Below, in pieces: positions 22,272-32,796 of a DNA stretch of 64,000 nucleotides. Origin of the DNA: Fistulifera solaris (lineage: Eukaryota; Bacillariophyta; Bacillariophyceae; Naviculales; Stauroneidaceae); contig AP026173.1 of NCBI GenBank assembly GCA_030295235.1, forward strand, positions 372,001 through 436,000, written 5' to 3'. Within the stretch, counting starts at the first letter, position 1. The number at the start of each line of letters is the position of its first letter. A program made the translations under genes and the position numbers. The notes beneath the pieces are model-generated. The model worked only from the letters and a program-made list of their open reading frames with translations. It had not been told where the DNA came from and did no database searches.

Positions 22272-23179
22272 ATGGTGAGTAGAAAATGTTTCATTGCGCC
22301 TTATCGATCGTGGATGGTATGAGCTTCATAAAAAAAGCAGTGCGTTTCTGATGGTTGGTGGGCATGTCGCGGATCGGTTTTGTAAAATTCTCTTTTCTAC
22401 TTTATGTCGTATAGTAAAAGGGAATTTTAGTGTCATTGTTGATTTGTTTTCTTGTTAATCCCCATGGAGTTTTGGGCGATTTTATTCTGCGTAATCATTT
22501 TCTTTCAACTCACACTATCCTAACAATTATGTTGATCCAGGCTGAAGTTCCAGAATTCAAACTAATCCTAGTCGGCGACGGAGGCGTGGGAAAGACAACA
22601 TTCGTCAAGCGCCATTTGACGGGTGAGTTCGAAAAGAAATACGTCGCTACTTTGGGAGTAGAGGTCCACCCGTTGCTTTTTCACACGAATCGTGGGCCTA
22701 TTAAATTCAACGTTTGGGATACCGCTGGTCAGGAAAAGTTTGGTGGTTTGCGTGATGGATATTACATTCAAGGGCAATGTGCTATTATCATGTTCGATGT
22801 GACCAGTCGCATCACTTACAAAAACGTTCCTAACTGGCACCGCGACTTGACGCGCGTCTGCGAAAACATCCCAATTGTTTTGACCGGAAACAAAGTTGAG
22901 ATTAAAGACCGAAAGGTCAAGGCGAAGCAAATTACGTTTCACCGAAAGAAGAATTTGCAGTACTATGATATCTCTGCTAAATCGAACTACAACTTCGAGA
23001 AGCCGTTCTTGTGGCTAGCTCGAAAGCTCTCCGGAGACAATCAGCTTCACTTTGTTGAAGCTCCTGCCTTGCAGCCACCGGAAGCAACGATTGATGATGC
23101 TACGAAGATTCTTTACGAGCAGGAGATTGCTGACGCAGCCGCGCAGCCTCTGCCCGACGATGACGACGATGATCTTTAG
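22272..23179 (+). CDS. RAN: GTP-binding nuclear protein Ran
   Basis: Coding exon 1 is only the ATG (22272-22274). A 266-nt intron (22275-22540, GTGAGT ... CTAAC branch ... GATCCAG) follows, and exon 2 (22541-23179) encodes the rest, 213 residues in all. The sequence is nearly colinear with animal and plant Ran: P-loop GDGGVGKTT, effector region [20 protein letters not shown], switch [13 protein letters not shown], basic patch [11 protein letters not shown] motif [13 protein letters not shown] and the acidic C-terminus ending DDDDDDL. Ran drives nuclear import and export and spindle assembly through its GTP/GDP gradient. One oddity is that the G4 motif reads NKVE (GAG) where nearly all Ras-family proteins have NKxD, the residue that reads the guanine base. 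No frame break occurs. Confidence 0.97.
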
Positions 23180-23947
23180 ATTTCCATTTAATTCACAAAA
23201 TCTCACGGAATGCTTTGTCTTTCAAGGAAGCGTTGCGTGATGGAGTAGAATTGAAAATTTAGGACCTTGTCGGGTTTCCTTTGCAAATAAAGATGCTTTG
23301 AAAATCTAGCTTTGAATTTACGTTTCTATTAGTACTACGTATTATCATCATTGATGCTTGCTCTGTAATCCTCTTCCGGGGGTACAGAAATTGCAGAAGG
23401 CAAACTTACATAATAAGACGTACTATGTCATCAAACCGCAATAACACTACGGAGCGCTCACAAAAGCTTGAAGCCTAAGTGCGACTTATTAGTCAACCAA
23501 GTTTCAAAGATAGAGCACCGTGCACCGTATCAGGTACTTGGTAACGGAGAGGAATGAGTTGATCAAGCCGGTCGTTTCTAGGTCAAGGAAGACACCCGGT
23601 AACAGGAAATCAGTTGTTCGGTTGAATTAGCTGTTTGACAATTAAGAGCACAATAGCTATAATGGCTAGAATATTTGAATCGTCTAATTCGCTTAGACTG
23701 CTGTCAAAAAGTCTAAAATATACTGGCTATGGTAATTCGTTTACCTAGCTTTCACGATCTCATCCAAGTGACCGTTATTCGTGACAAAGAACAGACAGCG
23801 GGACTGGATGGAGAGCTTGTGGTGCTTTGCTGTCGTCCATAGCGAGTGGAGTATAAGTCGTTGGCAATGCTGTTGTTTCATTGCCTCGTATAAAGCATAA
23901 ATAGCACAATCCACAGCAAGTCAATCTTTGAACATAACTTCTAAAGA
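23180..23947. other. Intergenic region between Ran and the DHHC gene
   Basis: The 768 bp hold the Ran 3' UTR and the promoter side of the next gene. No gene, repeat or known site was recognised. Confidence 0.4.
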
Positions 23948-25375
23948 ATGAAACGCTTTTATCGTTATCTCGTTGGCTCTAAAAGCCAACAGCCTGTTCA
24001 AATCAACGGAGAAGCCCACGAGCGGACAGTTTTACTCAACGCTGGCGAATCTTCGCAATCTACGCTTTCAAGAACGAGATGTTTACAAACAGATGAGGAT
24101 AATATGAGGTCAGAAAAATGTTCTATAAATAATGAAGCGAGCCACGCGTCTCTTGAAAGTTTTTTCTTTCCGGCTGACAACCCTTCGATACAACGATATT
24201 ATCGATTTGAAGCTACCCCAATTACTCCGGTTGTCGCTCTTTATAAGCAACCCAATACAGACAGTGGAGTGACGGGTCTGCTGAGAAGATCAGCCGTTGT
24301 TCCTTCTCACGGGACATCGGATCACGATTGGATTTTAGTGTCGGTAGGAGGCCGGTCAGGGTGGGCTCGTCGTCATCCAGCGGGGCCTTTTCAGCCCGCT
24401 GATACATTTAAAGCTCATCAGGCTTGGATGGGAAACCACGCTTTTTTATTCAAAGGAAAGTGTATGCTGGGATCGGACGCACCAAGTTTGGTTTTAACGA
24501 ACGCTTTGTTGCTGGGTTGTGGGCTCTATCACTTTCTCGTTGTTTTACCGAGACTCGCAGCAGTACACACGCAAACATCTATTTGGTATGGAGCGTCAAT
24601 TTTTCTCTTACTTGCTTCCTTCATACTTTTATGGATCACAGCTTGTTTGGATCCAGGAATTATACCCGCCCGGTCTTCGCCCCTTCGACCTGAGCCTCCC
24701 GCCGGTGTAGTGGGTCATTCTTCAAACTCGTATCGCTACTGCTCAACATGTAACATATTCCGACCTCCCAGATCGAAGCATTGCAATTCCTGCAACGTGT
24801 GTGTTTCAGAATTTGACCATCACTGTCCTTGGACCGGAAACTGTATTGGCGAGCGAAATCACATGTGGTTCGTGTGCTTTTTAGTGGCTGTCACTACACT
24901 CTCATCGTTCGTTACCGGATGTGTAGCTATACTTGTGGCAGATAATTTTTTCGAACTTTTGGAAATGAACACGGGAGGAATCGGGCCCGTCATCAAGTCA
25001 AAGGACAGCATGGATTCGACAGCCATACCGACATCATTACTTTACGACAAAGATGCGTGGTCTACTTTGTGGGAAGCCATTTCAGCTATGCCCGTTACCG
25101 TTTTGTTCGGGTTATTCCTGTTGCTATGCGCGTGGTCACTTTTGTCCTTACTGGCATACCATGCTCTCTTAATATCCGTTGCGCAAACAACCAATGAAAG
25201 GGTACGCGGTGTTTATTTAACATCAAGAAACCCCCGCGACAAGGGCTGCTGCCTCAATTGTGTTACATTCTTTACGCGGAGAACGTCTCCAAGCAGACTG
25301 CCACCTGATTTTTCCAAAGAAGTAAAGCTGCAGCATGCTCGCGTTGAGGCGCCATGGAGTGATAACTCGCCATAG
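23948..25375 (+). CDS. DHHC-type palmitoyl-acyltransferase
   Basis: A 475-residue, intron-less membrane enzyme that transfers palmitate to protein cysteines. The Cys-rich domain reads YRYCSTCNIFRPPRSKHCNS ... FDHHCPWTGNCIGERNH, with the catalytic DHHC near residue 295. Four hydrophobic segments flank it: two before (about 180-235, NALLLGCGLYHFLVVLP and ASIFLLLASFILLWITACL) and two after (MWFVCFLVAVTTLSSFVTG and AMPVTVLFGLFLLLCAWSLLSLL). This is the standard DHHC topology with the active site facing the cytosol. The TTxE-like motif after TM4 reads TTNERVRG. An N-terminal ~170-residue extension contains an SH3b-like stretch (VVALYKQPNTDSG ... GRSGWARR), which is uncommon in this family. The frame is intact. 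Confidence 0.93.
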   Translation: MKRFYRYLVGSKSQQPVQINGEAHERTVLLNAGESSQSTLSRTRCLQTDEDNMRSEKCSINNEASHASLESFFFPADNPSIQRYYRFEATPITPVVALYKQPNTDSGVTGLLRRSAVVPSHGTSDHDWILVSVGGRSGWARRHPAGPFQPADTFKAHQAWMGNHAFLFKGKCMLGSDAPSLVLTNALLLGCGLYHFLVVLPRLAAVHTQTSIWYGASIFLLLASFILLWITACLDPGIIPARSSPLRPEPPAGVVGHSSNSYRYCSTCNIFRPPRSKHCNSCNVCVSEFDHHCPWTGNCIGERNHMWFVCFLVAVTTLSSFVTGCVAILVADNFFELLEMNTGGIGPVIKSKDSMDSTAIPTSLLYDKDAWSTLWEAISAMPVTVLFGLFLLLCAWSLLSLLAYHALLISVAQTTNERVRGVYLTSRNPRDKGCCLNCVTFFTRRTSPSRLPPDFSKEVKLQHARVEAPWSDNSP

Positions 25376-28226
25376 CACTGCCTCAGTCACGGAGTTATTA
25401 AACAATTTAACTGTAACAACTCTGCTCTTGCTTTGAAAAGTCGTAGGCGGTAAATGGAGAGCGAGATTGCCGGTATCTCTAGCTAGAGAGAGATAAAACT
25501 GTTCGCAAATGCGGAGAAACCTTTCTGAGAAAAGATAGATCACCTATGGAGATAACAGATAATCAAATGATCTTCTACGACCAGAAATACCAATTAACGT
25601 CAAAAAGACGAAAACGCAACCTCACCTTGTGCAATTCAAGGCTCTTCCGCTCACGTCCTAAGCAATGCATTCCCCCACAAACAACAAAAATAAATAACCG
25701 GCGATTCACACCTTCCATATTTTTTTTAAAAATTAAGATACAGCAAATACTTCTAAGTATTTATTCCTAATTTCCAAAAGTTCGAATGAAATTTTGACAT
25801 TCGACTGAATTATCCACTGTTTTTCCTACTTTTTTCATATTAGAATTTTTATTTACTAGATTATTGAATTTTTGAGATTCGACTGAATCCTCTTTTACAT
25901 GTGCAAAGATTTGTAAAGGCAAAAAAAAAAAACTGGAAGTACTAGCTACAAAGTTTTCCCATTTCTGCCCCGATGATAGCCGATGCACTCGACAAGCGCT
26001 TACAAGTGGAAAACGGTCAATGTAAAGCAACCATGTTAGAAATCGTAGTTACTATCCAAAGCAGCTACAATCGACGATAATTTCAAAAGCAGTTTCCATT
26101 TGAAACCATGTCATAAAGTAGAAAGTGGCACCGTAGTTAATCAATCAAGGCTAACATAACAAATCAAACGTTTCGACAGGAATCATTAGCAGAGTTGCTT
26201 TACAATCTAATCTAACGGTATCGAAAAGATATTTGTAATGAAAGCGTCTTCTGGTATCAAGGCGCGTATCAACATTATCAAGTGATTATTTTTGCTATGA
26301 TATGGGTTAAACACCCAAGGTACATGGTTGACAGTTTTTGGAAAGCAGAACTGCCTAAGTAGACCTATATACTGCTGTTGTAGCAATCGTCCTTTAATAT
26401 GTATTTCGTGTTGCTGGGCAAAAAAACACTTTTGTCAACCAGACGGCAAATTGTATCAACGATTAACGATCTATTATTCCTAGAAGCCATTCGATTTGTT
26501 CTATCCACGAAAATTTTCTCATCTCACACGGTAGACAACCGTCTTGACAATAAAGTCACGAAATTACAATTCATATAAGCCGCTCGCGGCCGGCTAGGGG
26601 AGGGGAAGAAGGCAATGTTGGAAACCAATCTCGACACGCTTTAAATCCCGATGTCACCTGGATAAAGGCGCCCAAAGATATGGCTTCTCGGGAGAAACTT
26701 GATGCCGTGAAAAAAAGAAGAATCGTGCAAATATGTTGAAATATTTTCTATATCATTCGCTCATGGAGCCAGTATGATCCAGCCTTTTCGGTCGCATGTT
26801 ACATTCCTAACAAGAACGGTCTTGTGCCGCAGAGAGTCGGATCCAAGCTATTCAAATCAATCAGTTTTTCACCACGATCTGCAATTTCAAAAGTTCCAAC
26901 TGTTGCTTGCAAATTGGTTATAACGCTCAGATAATCAGTAGCATCTATGTATCTTAACCTTACAAGCATTATGGATGCGGATCAATACCCACATTTTTGT
27001 CCCTAGGCTGTTCTATTCCCGTCAAAAGTGGACAAGAACAGTACAAATGAGGTACGGATCTGGATCGTTAACAAGTATTCGTGCTCCTTTTCTTACATAT
27101 TTTGATTGATTTGTACGCAAAAACGACGAATCGGAAGTGTTAAAACACAGTCCGCGAGCTTCCAAAGCTTAATCAATTTCCTTAGAAACGCCAACCTAAT
27201 TGATTTGGTCTTATTTTTGTTTTGCGTCTATCACGCATAGTCACGGCATGAAAATATTCTTATATTGTTTTAAATTTCTTGAATGTAGTGTTGTAAACCA
27301 ATCACTGTCTGTTAATCTCAAACCGGGGTCAAAAATCTCTCATTTTATGTTATGTTTTTTACCATTTGAATCAACTAAATTGAGGCTTGGTTTCATGCGC
27401 CGTGCTAGGACAAAAACGAAAAGAAACTTATTGAGGGACACATGACCTCTGCTATGTCTTTGAGGCTAAAACGTTTCAAGACTAATCGAATTGTCGTTCG
27501 GTTTGAAAACCACCTCCCTACTTAACAGCGTTTTGTTGTTCATTCGTTAACTTTACAAGTGATCTTACAGCAATGGGCACACCCAAGTGCAATTGGCTGG
27601 ATCACTCAATGAGAGGTGCGTGCTCTATTTTTACCAACGATGATACTGTTTGTCATGATGGTTGCCTGCTACCATTAGGTGTCGGTTCAGTGTTAAACGC
27701 AGCTTTGTTACTCTATCAGCTATTCCTTGACAGGCGTCTCGAAGAACAGGATTTGAGGGTGCTATATTGATGCACGTTCCGGCATGGAATATGGCCGAAG
27801 AAGGAAGGACTCAATTGATTGAATGATGAGTGTTTTTATAATGTACATTAAGTTAACACAAAACAAACATTCCTTGTATTAACTTCTAATTTTCTCACGT
27901 CAGAATGCAATTTTGACATTTGATTGAATTTTTTCATTGTTATTATTCATTTTAATAGTGCAAGTAGTCGACTAAAGAAAGGAGGTCTTTTAGCCATCAA
28001 GCGTTAAAAACTTCAACGCGGCCTACTGTCTGGCGAGCCTAAATGGCGCAGACACAAAACCATTACAGTAAAAAATGAGCAGTCCTTGCTCGGCAAAGAG
28101 GTCCTTCGAGACTGCCATTAAATTCTTCATCTCAAAGATCTACGCCGTTGATAGCGCAAATCTTTGTTCAATCATTTTGTTAGCCTTTTGCCTCTCTCTT
28201 CGTTTCACGAACAACTATCATCGCAT
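25376..28226. other. Gene-poor region of about 2.9 kb
   Basis: No supported gene is seen. The DNA is A/T-rich with poly-A and poly-T runs. A short similar segment, TTTTGACATTCGACTGAATT, occurs near 25791 and, changed at about three positions, near 27910, so this may contain decayed repeats. A 65-codon open frame at 27573-27770 has no recognisable features. Confidence 0.45.
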
Positions 28227-28539
28227 ACCTTGCGATGACAACGAGCAAATCTCAAAGCTCCATCCCTTCAATAAAGCTAAAAAGCAATGACGTCTTGCGC
28301 TTATTATGCGAGGGCTCGAATGAGTGTTGTGCGGGAGCGTTTGATGCTACTTTTTCTAAGGCGCCCCCTTGAAGACAGGATAAGAATCAAAGAACCGCTA
28401 TAGGCTTCCATCATTCGTTTTCTCGCTTGGCTGGGTTGGTTTGGTCCTCCTCAACAATCTCTGGTTTCAAAACTAAATAGTCTAACTACTAACTACGGAG
28501 TACCTTTTAGCAAGAACGTTCTTGCCTTTTAGCCCTTAG
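28227..28539. repeat. Direct repeat copy 1 (313 bp)
   Basis: This begins ACCTTGCGATGACAACGAGC and ends TTTTAGCCCTTAG. It matches 28821-29133 over its full length with about ten substitutions and two one-base indels, roughly 96% identity counted by eye. No coding content or element ends were recognised. Confidence 0.85.
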
Positions 28540-28820
28540 GCCCGTTCTTATCACCGCACATGTGCCAACTCACGTGCACACCGCGCGCCGGCCAGTCAAT
28601 CGAATAGCAAGGTCCAAGGCAAGGTCCAGAGGAGTCCAGAACGTAAAACGTAACCCTTCTTTTATCAGTGCACATGAGTTTTGCACTTGCACTTCTTTGT
28701 AGATTTCAGTCACATCAGACAGCCAAGGTCTAAGCAAGTGCCGCTTCAATTTCTCCTCCCTTTTTCATTTCACATTTCACTGCAAACGCCGATCCATTTA
28801 TTATTTTATGTTATTTCTCC
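28540..28820. other. 281-bp spacer between the direct repeats
   Basis: Unique sequence with short internal echoes (CAAGGTCCAAGGCAAGGTCC near 28610) and the palindrome GCACATGTGC. No gene is seen. Confidence 0.4.
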
Positions 28821-29133
28821 ACCTTGCGATGACAACGAGCAAATCTCAAAGCTCCATCCCTTCAATAAAGCTAAAAAGCAATGAAGTCTTGCGCTTATTA
28901 TGCGAGGGCTCGAATGAATGTAGTGCGGGAGCGTTTGCTGCTACTTTTTCTAAGGCGCCCCCCTTGAAGACAGGATGGGAATCCAAGAACCGCCATAGGC
29001 TTCCATCATTCGTTTTCTCGCTTGGCTGGGTGGGTTGGTCCTCCTCAACAATCTCTGGTTTCAAAGCTAAATAGTCTAACTACTAACTACGGAGTACCTT
29101 TTAGCAAGAACGTTCCTGCCTTTTAGCCCTTAG
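28821..29133. repeat. Direct repeat copy 2 (313 bp)
   Basis: Second copy of the repeat at 28227-28539, in the same orientation. It lies 434 bp upstream of the homeodomain gene's start codon, so it may fall in that gene's promoter. Confidence 0.85.
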
Positions 29134-29566
29134 CCTCTCTAGCGTATGTCCTACGCCCGTTTTTTGTCGACCCTTTGTTTTTGACACCTCCACGTCATCG
29201 ACTTCGGGTAAGGTACAGAATACATCGCATTTGTTTGAATGTCTTACCACTACTGAACGTACGTAGGTTGAAAACGTCCAGGGACTCGTGCACAGACCAG
29301 TCTTTCTTCCCGCATTTTCCACCTCTGGGTTCGTTGACACCACCTCTACTTTCTAGCCAACAGTTCTCGAACAGCGGTGCCACACTCGATAGGAATGCAA
29401 GGCCATCACACACATCACAGCAGCAAGCAAGTAAACAAGCTCGAAACGATACCATTGTCCACCATTCTCGTTTACGGGCAGCAAGCGTCATTAATAGAAA
29501 ACTAGCAACTCGGCAATTCTCAAGAGATTGACCATTGACTTGGGTTTTTGATCCCCAGCACTTTAT
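29134..29566. promoter_or_regulatory. Upstream region of the homeodomain-RING gene
   Basis: This is the 433-bp leader/promoter side. An open frame at 29175-29531 on the same strand has no domain character. No defined element was recognised. Confidence 0.35.
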
Positions 29567-31613
29567 ATGTTGCAGGCGTCTGTACAGCCCCTTAATTACT
29601 CGTTACGCGAACGAAAGCCAAGTCGGTCCGACCCGTTATTTATTTACGCAGACGGAGACGAGGGAGAACTATCGTATTCAGCAGTAAAACAGAAAGTATT
29701 GAATACCGACATGTCCGACGACTACGACGAAGATGCAAGCATCGGTGATGGCAAAGACAGAAATAAGTCTCGCCGTGAATTGCCACCAGGAGCTGTGGCG
29801 GCTTTGAAAGCATGGCTGTTATCACCAGAACATTTCTCGCATCCCTATCCCACTCCGCAGGACCAGGCTATGCTCATGCAGAAGACAGGGATTGATAAAA
29901 AGCAACTAAAGAATTGGTTCACAAACGCGCGAAGGCGAATATGGAAACCCATGTTGAAGAAGCAAATTGAATCGGGACAACTATCTGCTAATCCTTCGGG
30001 GGTTGTACCAGGACTCATGATTTCCACTATTCCCGGTGCTCCGATGGCAGTCAATCCTGCGTTAGATAATCCGCATTCTGTACAGGCGATACGTGCTCAC
30101 TACCAACAGGCTTCAAAGCAGCAAGAGGCTAACCTGGAACAACAACAACAGGTAAGTGCAAGTTTTTTTATGACTCTGCTGTATGGAATTTCCGTGACAA
30201 CTCACTTTCTTTTGTTTTCAGGCGGTACCTGTCGACTCTTACGGTAATCCTGTCTATTCTTCGGAGCAAGCGCCGCAGTACTACTCAAACCAGCAGATGA
30301 CGTCCGATGGACTCGGGCACTTGTCCACGCTGTCGTCGGTGAGCTCTCTTGGGAATCTCCGTAGACAGTCATCAAACGTTCAGCTTAGTAAAACAGACAG
30401 CCATGCCGTACTGATGGAACTTTTGCCAGGGATCAAGATCTTGTACGACAAGCTACAGAGTCGGCTCGATTGAAAGCTGAGGCAAAACAACAAATGGCTT
30501 CAGGAGGACAAGCGTCAAACGGCACAGCGCAGTCACAAGTATCAAGTCAGCACCCAATGAAAGCCCCTTCATCTTTAGGATCTTCGAACGGACTGTTGGG
30601 AGGTGCTCTTCAAGGGGTCCCCTCAATGAACTCGTGGCCGCATTTCTCAAGTATCACTTCACTGAACAATCTTGGAACTCTACCGGGTGTGAAGAGCATC
30701 ACAAGTCTAAGCGGTACAGATCTTGCAAGCAAAGGAGAAATAAACAAGAATGGCAATCTAGCACAAGTGAAGAGCATGGAATCTTTTGGAAAGAACGACT
30801 CTTATGCGTTCTTGGAGGTCTTCTTCGGCGACCGTTCAAGCAATAGTTCTGCCAATTTGAACTCGTTTGGCAGCTTGTCAAATCTGGCGAAGTTTCGACA
30901 AGTTGGAGATGAGGACAACGAAATTGGATTATCTCTCGAAGACGAGTCACCATCGCAACCATTAAAGAAAGAACTGGCCAGTGCTGCGCAACCCGCTCCT
31001 TTAGCATCTTTGTCTCAGGATACGTCAGCTAGCATGATGGATTCAGGAACACTGAAGCGTGCCTATGACGATGCGTTAGCTGCTAGGGGGCTTATGTCAG
31101 TCAGCAGAAGCAGTGAAAATCTGACAGATCTTGTGCTCCCGGAAAAGATTCAACGTACTTTGTCACAGGAATTCATCAACAAAGAACAGTTGTTTTCTCG
31201 TTCAGCACCTTCAAGTACACTGGCAAAGAGCAGTCTAGCACAGCAGCCGTATTCTGGTCAGCAGTCAGTAGAGATGGATGGTGGTTCGTCGAAACAGTGC
31301 TCGTCGCCATGTGACTCGTCTGACACGGGAGGACACGTCCAGGTTCCTACTACGACCAAATGCGCGCTTTGCATGCAAACTTGTGTCGACACTCAGCTTC
31401 GTCCATGCGGTCATATGTTTTCATGAGAGGTGTTTGAAGCCGAGCCTTCAATCACCGCGAGGTCCTCCGAAATGCCCTATTGATGATATTCCGATGCATT
31501 CAGCCGTGTTGGCTGTGCCCACGGACGACTTCCCGACGCAACCAAACCAATCTACATGGACTTATACCCACATGCAACCAGTATCGTCAGTGACCGACAC
31601 GAACGGTCTTTGA
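29567..31613 (+). CDS. TALE homeodomain protein with a C-terminal RING-like finger
   Basis: Exon 1 is 29567-30151, followed by a 70-nt intron (30152-30221, GTAAGT...TTTTCAG) in phase 0 and exon 2 from 30222. The homeodomain lies at about residues 75-125: a proline-containing loop typical of the three-residue TALE insertion (HFSHPYPTPQDQ), then TGIDKKQLKNWFTNARRRIW with WFxNxR. The middle is Ser/Gln-rich. The C-terminus reads C-x2-C ... RPCGHMF-HERC ... KCPID, a C3HC4-type finger whose eighth ligand position is Asp. Two one-base frame changes (T4 at 30421-30424, one short; T4 at 31418-31421, one too many) break exon 2, and the second splits the finger between GHMF and HERC. The full product would be about 658 residues. 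Homeodomain proteins bind DNA; the RING suggests ubiquitin ligase or protein contact, by inference. Confidence 0.8.
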
Positions 31614-31770
31614 TCTCCAGCTACTTACGGAAAGTCTTTCCGTGATCTAACTAATATAGCTTGTGCGTTCTAGTGAGAAACGTGCTACCAAGAAAATGAA
31701 AATTAAGCAGCAAAATTTATTAGAAACATAATGTGATGAAATACGCAATTGAAAACACAGCTACATTGTT
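31614..31770. other. Convergent 3' intergenic region
   Basis: A short A/T-rich gap between two converging genes, presumably holding both polyadenylation sites. CTTACGGAAAGTCTTTCCGTGA near 31624 contains a small inverted repeat. Confidence 0.35.
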
Positions 31771-32796
31771 TCACGTCTTCGGCTTTGGTGAAAAGAAATT
31801 GAGGATACTCCCTTTCTTCGGCGTTGCAGGCAAAGGTGTTGTTGTTAAACTTGTCCTCGGCTTTTTAGAAGATTGAACATGTATTTCCCTCACCTCATCA
31901 GCGCGCTTCTTTTCTTGGTTTGTCGTTTTAACGCCAGCTCCTGTGTTAGTTTGCTTTCTGAAAAATGAGTCGACCGTTTTCATTTTTGGCAACGCTTTCA
32001 GGGCATCCTGCGACCTATACTTGACGGAGGACATATCTGGCGTTACTGCATGCCACGCAAATTGCTCCATTGCCGAAGCCTGTGCTTCTATCTTTTTGAA
32101 GGTTTTATGAGACGGAGATCTAAGCCATTCCTTGGCCAGATTCATATCCCATAGACAGACCGGCATTCGAGTGTGCAACCATTTTAAACTCGGACATACA
32201 TCGCCGGTGATCAATGTGAACGTATCCAGAACGGGGTCAGTTTCTCTACCAGTCTGAACACTTGTCCAAAGTCCTGGCATTAATAGAAAAGGGAGCTTGT
32301 TGTCAGCCGACTCGTTTGGTGACTTCTTTCGATAAACGAAATATGGTTGTTTCTTTCCGAGCTCAGTCTTCCATTCGTAAAAACCGTCAAACGCAACCAG
32401 ACAACTCTTTCGGGCATTCGCAAGTCTTGAGAAGCTTGGTTTCTGATACATCGTATCTGATCGAGCATTAAACATCAAATTAGAGAAATGCTGGCCCATT
32501 CCACTCGGCAATGGATTCGGTGGTGTGCCTCCTCTTGTTACTAGCCCCCAAACCTTCCGCTCAGCCTTTATCTGATCATTGGAGTCTAAGACAAATACCA
32601 GAGCATCCATTCCCGGACTCATATTATAATTGTCACGCATGAGGCGATCCTCATTTTCTGAATTCGACCGTTCAGATCTTGTTGGAGATGATGATTCGGA
32701 CGTTTTCGGTGCGGCGGTTTCTAAAGGAAGTGTTACATTGAGCATCTCCGCTGCAGCCCTTACTGCGGCGCCAGTTTGCGCAGTCCTTCCACACAT
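31771..32796 (-). CDS. HMCES: HMCES/SRAP-domain protein (abasic-site shield)
   Basis: The 341-residue gene has no intron. The start is set by chemistry: ATG 32796 gives M-C-G-R, exposing the catalytic Cys2 after Met removal, and the upstream extension has no ATG. SRAP motifs follow in order: WGLVTRGG ... NARSDTMYQKPSF (about 110), RKSCLVAFDGFYEWK with the conserved Glu (about 140), and WLHTRMPVCL with the His that aids crosslink chemistry (about 210). The family forms a DNA-protein crosslink at abasic sites in single-stranded DNA and protects replication forks. The tail has two short hydrophobic-FF motifs, MKTVDSFFRK and KKGSILNFFSPK, which resemble degenerate PCNA-interacting peptides; human HMCES also contacts PCNA through its C-terminus. 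The frame is intact. Confidence 0.93.
   Translation of the reverse strand: MCGRTAQTGAAVRAAAEMLNVTLPLETAAPKTSESSSPTRSERSNSENEDRLMRDNYNMSPGMDALVFVLDSNDQIKAERKVWGLVTRGGTPPNPLPSGMGQHFSNLMFNARSDTMYQKPSFSRLANARKSCLVAFDGFYEWKTELGKKQPYFVYRKKSPNESADNKLPFLLMPGLWTSVQTGRETDPVLDTFTLITGDVCPSLKWLHTRMPVCLWDMNLAKEWLRSPSHKTFKKIEAQASAMEQFAWHAVTPDMSSVKYRSQDALKALPKMKTVDSFFRKQTNTGAGVKTTNQEKKRADEVREIHVQSSKKPRTSLTTTPLPATPKKGSILNFFSPKPKT

Noticed and set aside
27573-27770. 65-codon frame in the gene-poor region
   Set aside because: No homology pattern, signal or splice context; expected by chance in 4 kb.
28075-28884. Two small frames ending in the same PCDDNEQISKLHPFNKAKKQ
   Set aside because: The shared end comes only from the direct repeat; the upstream parts differ and look random.
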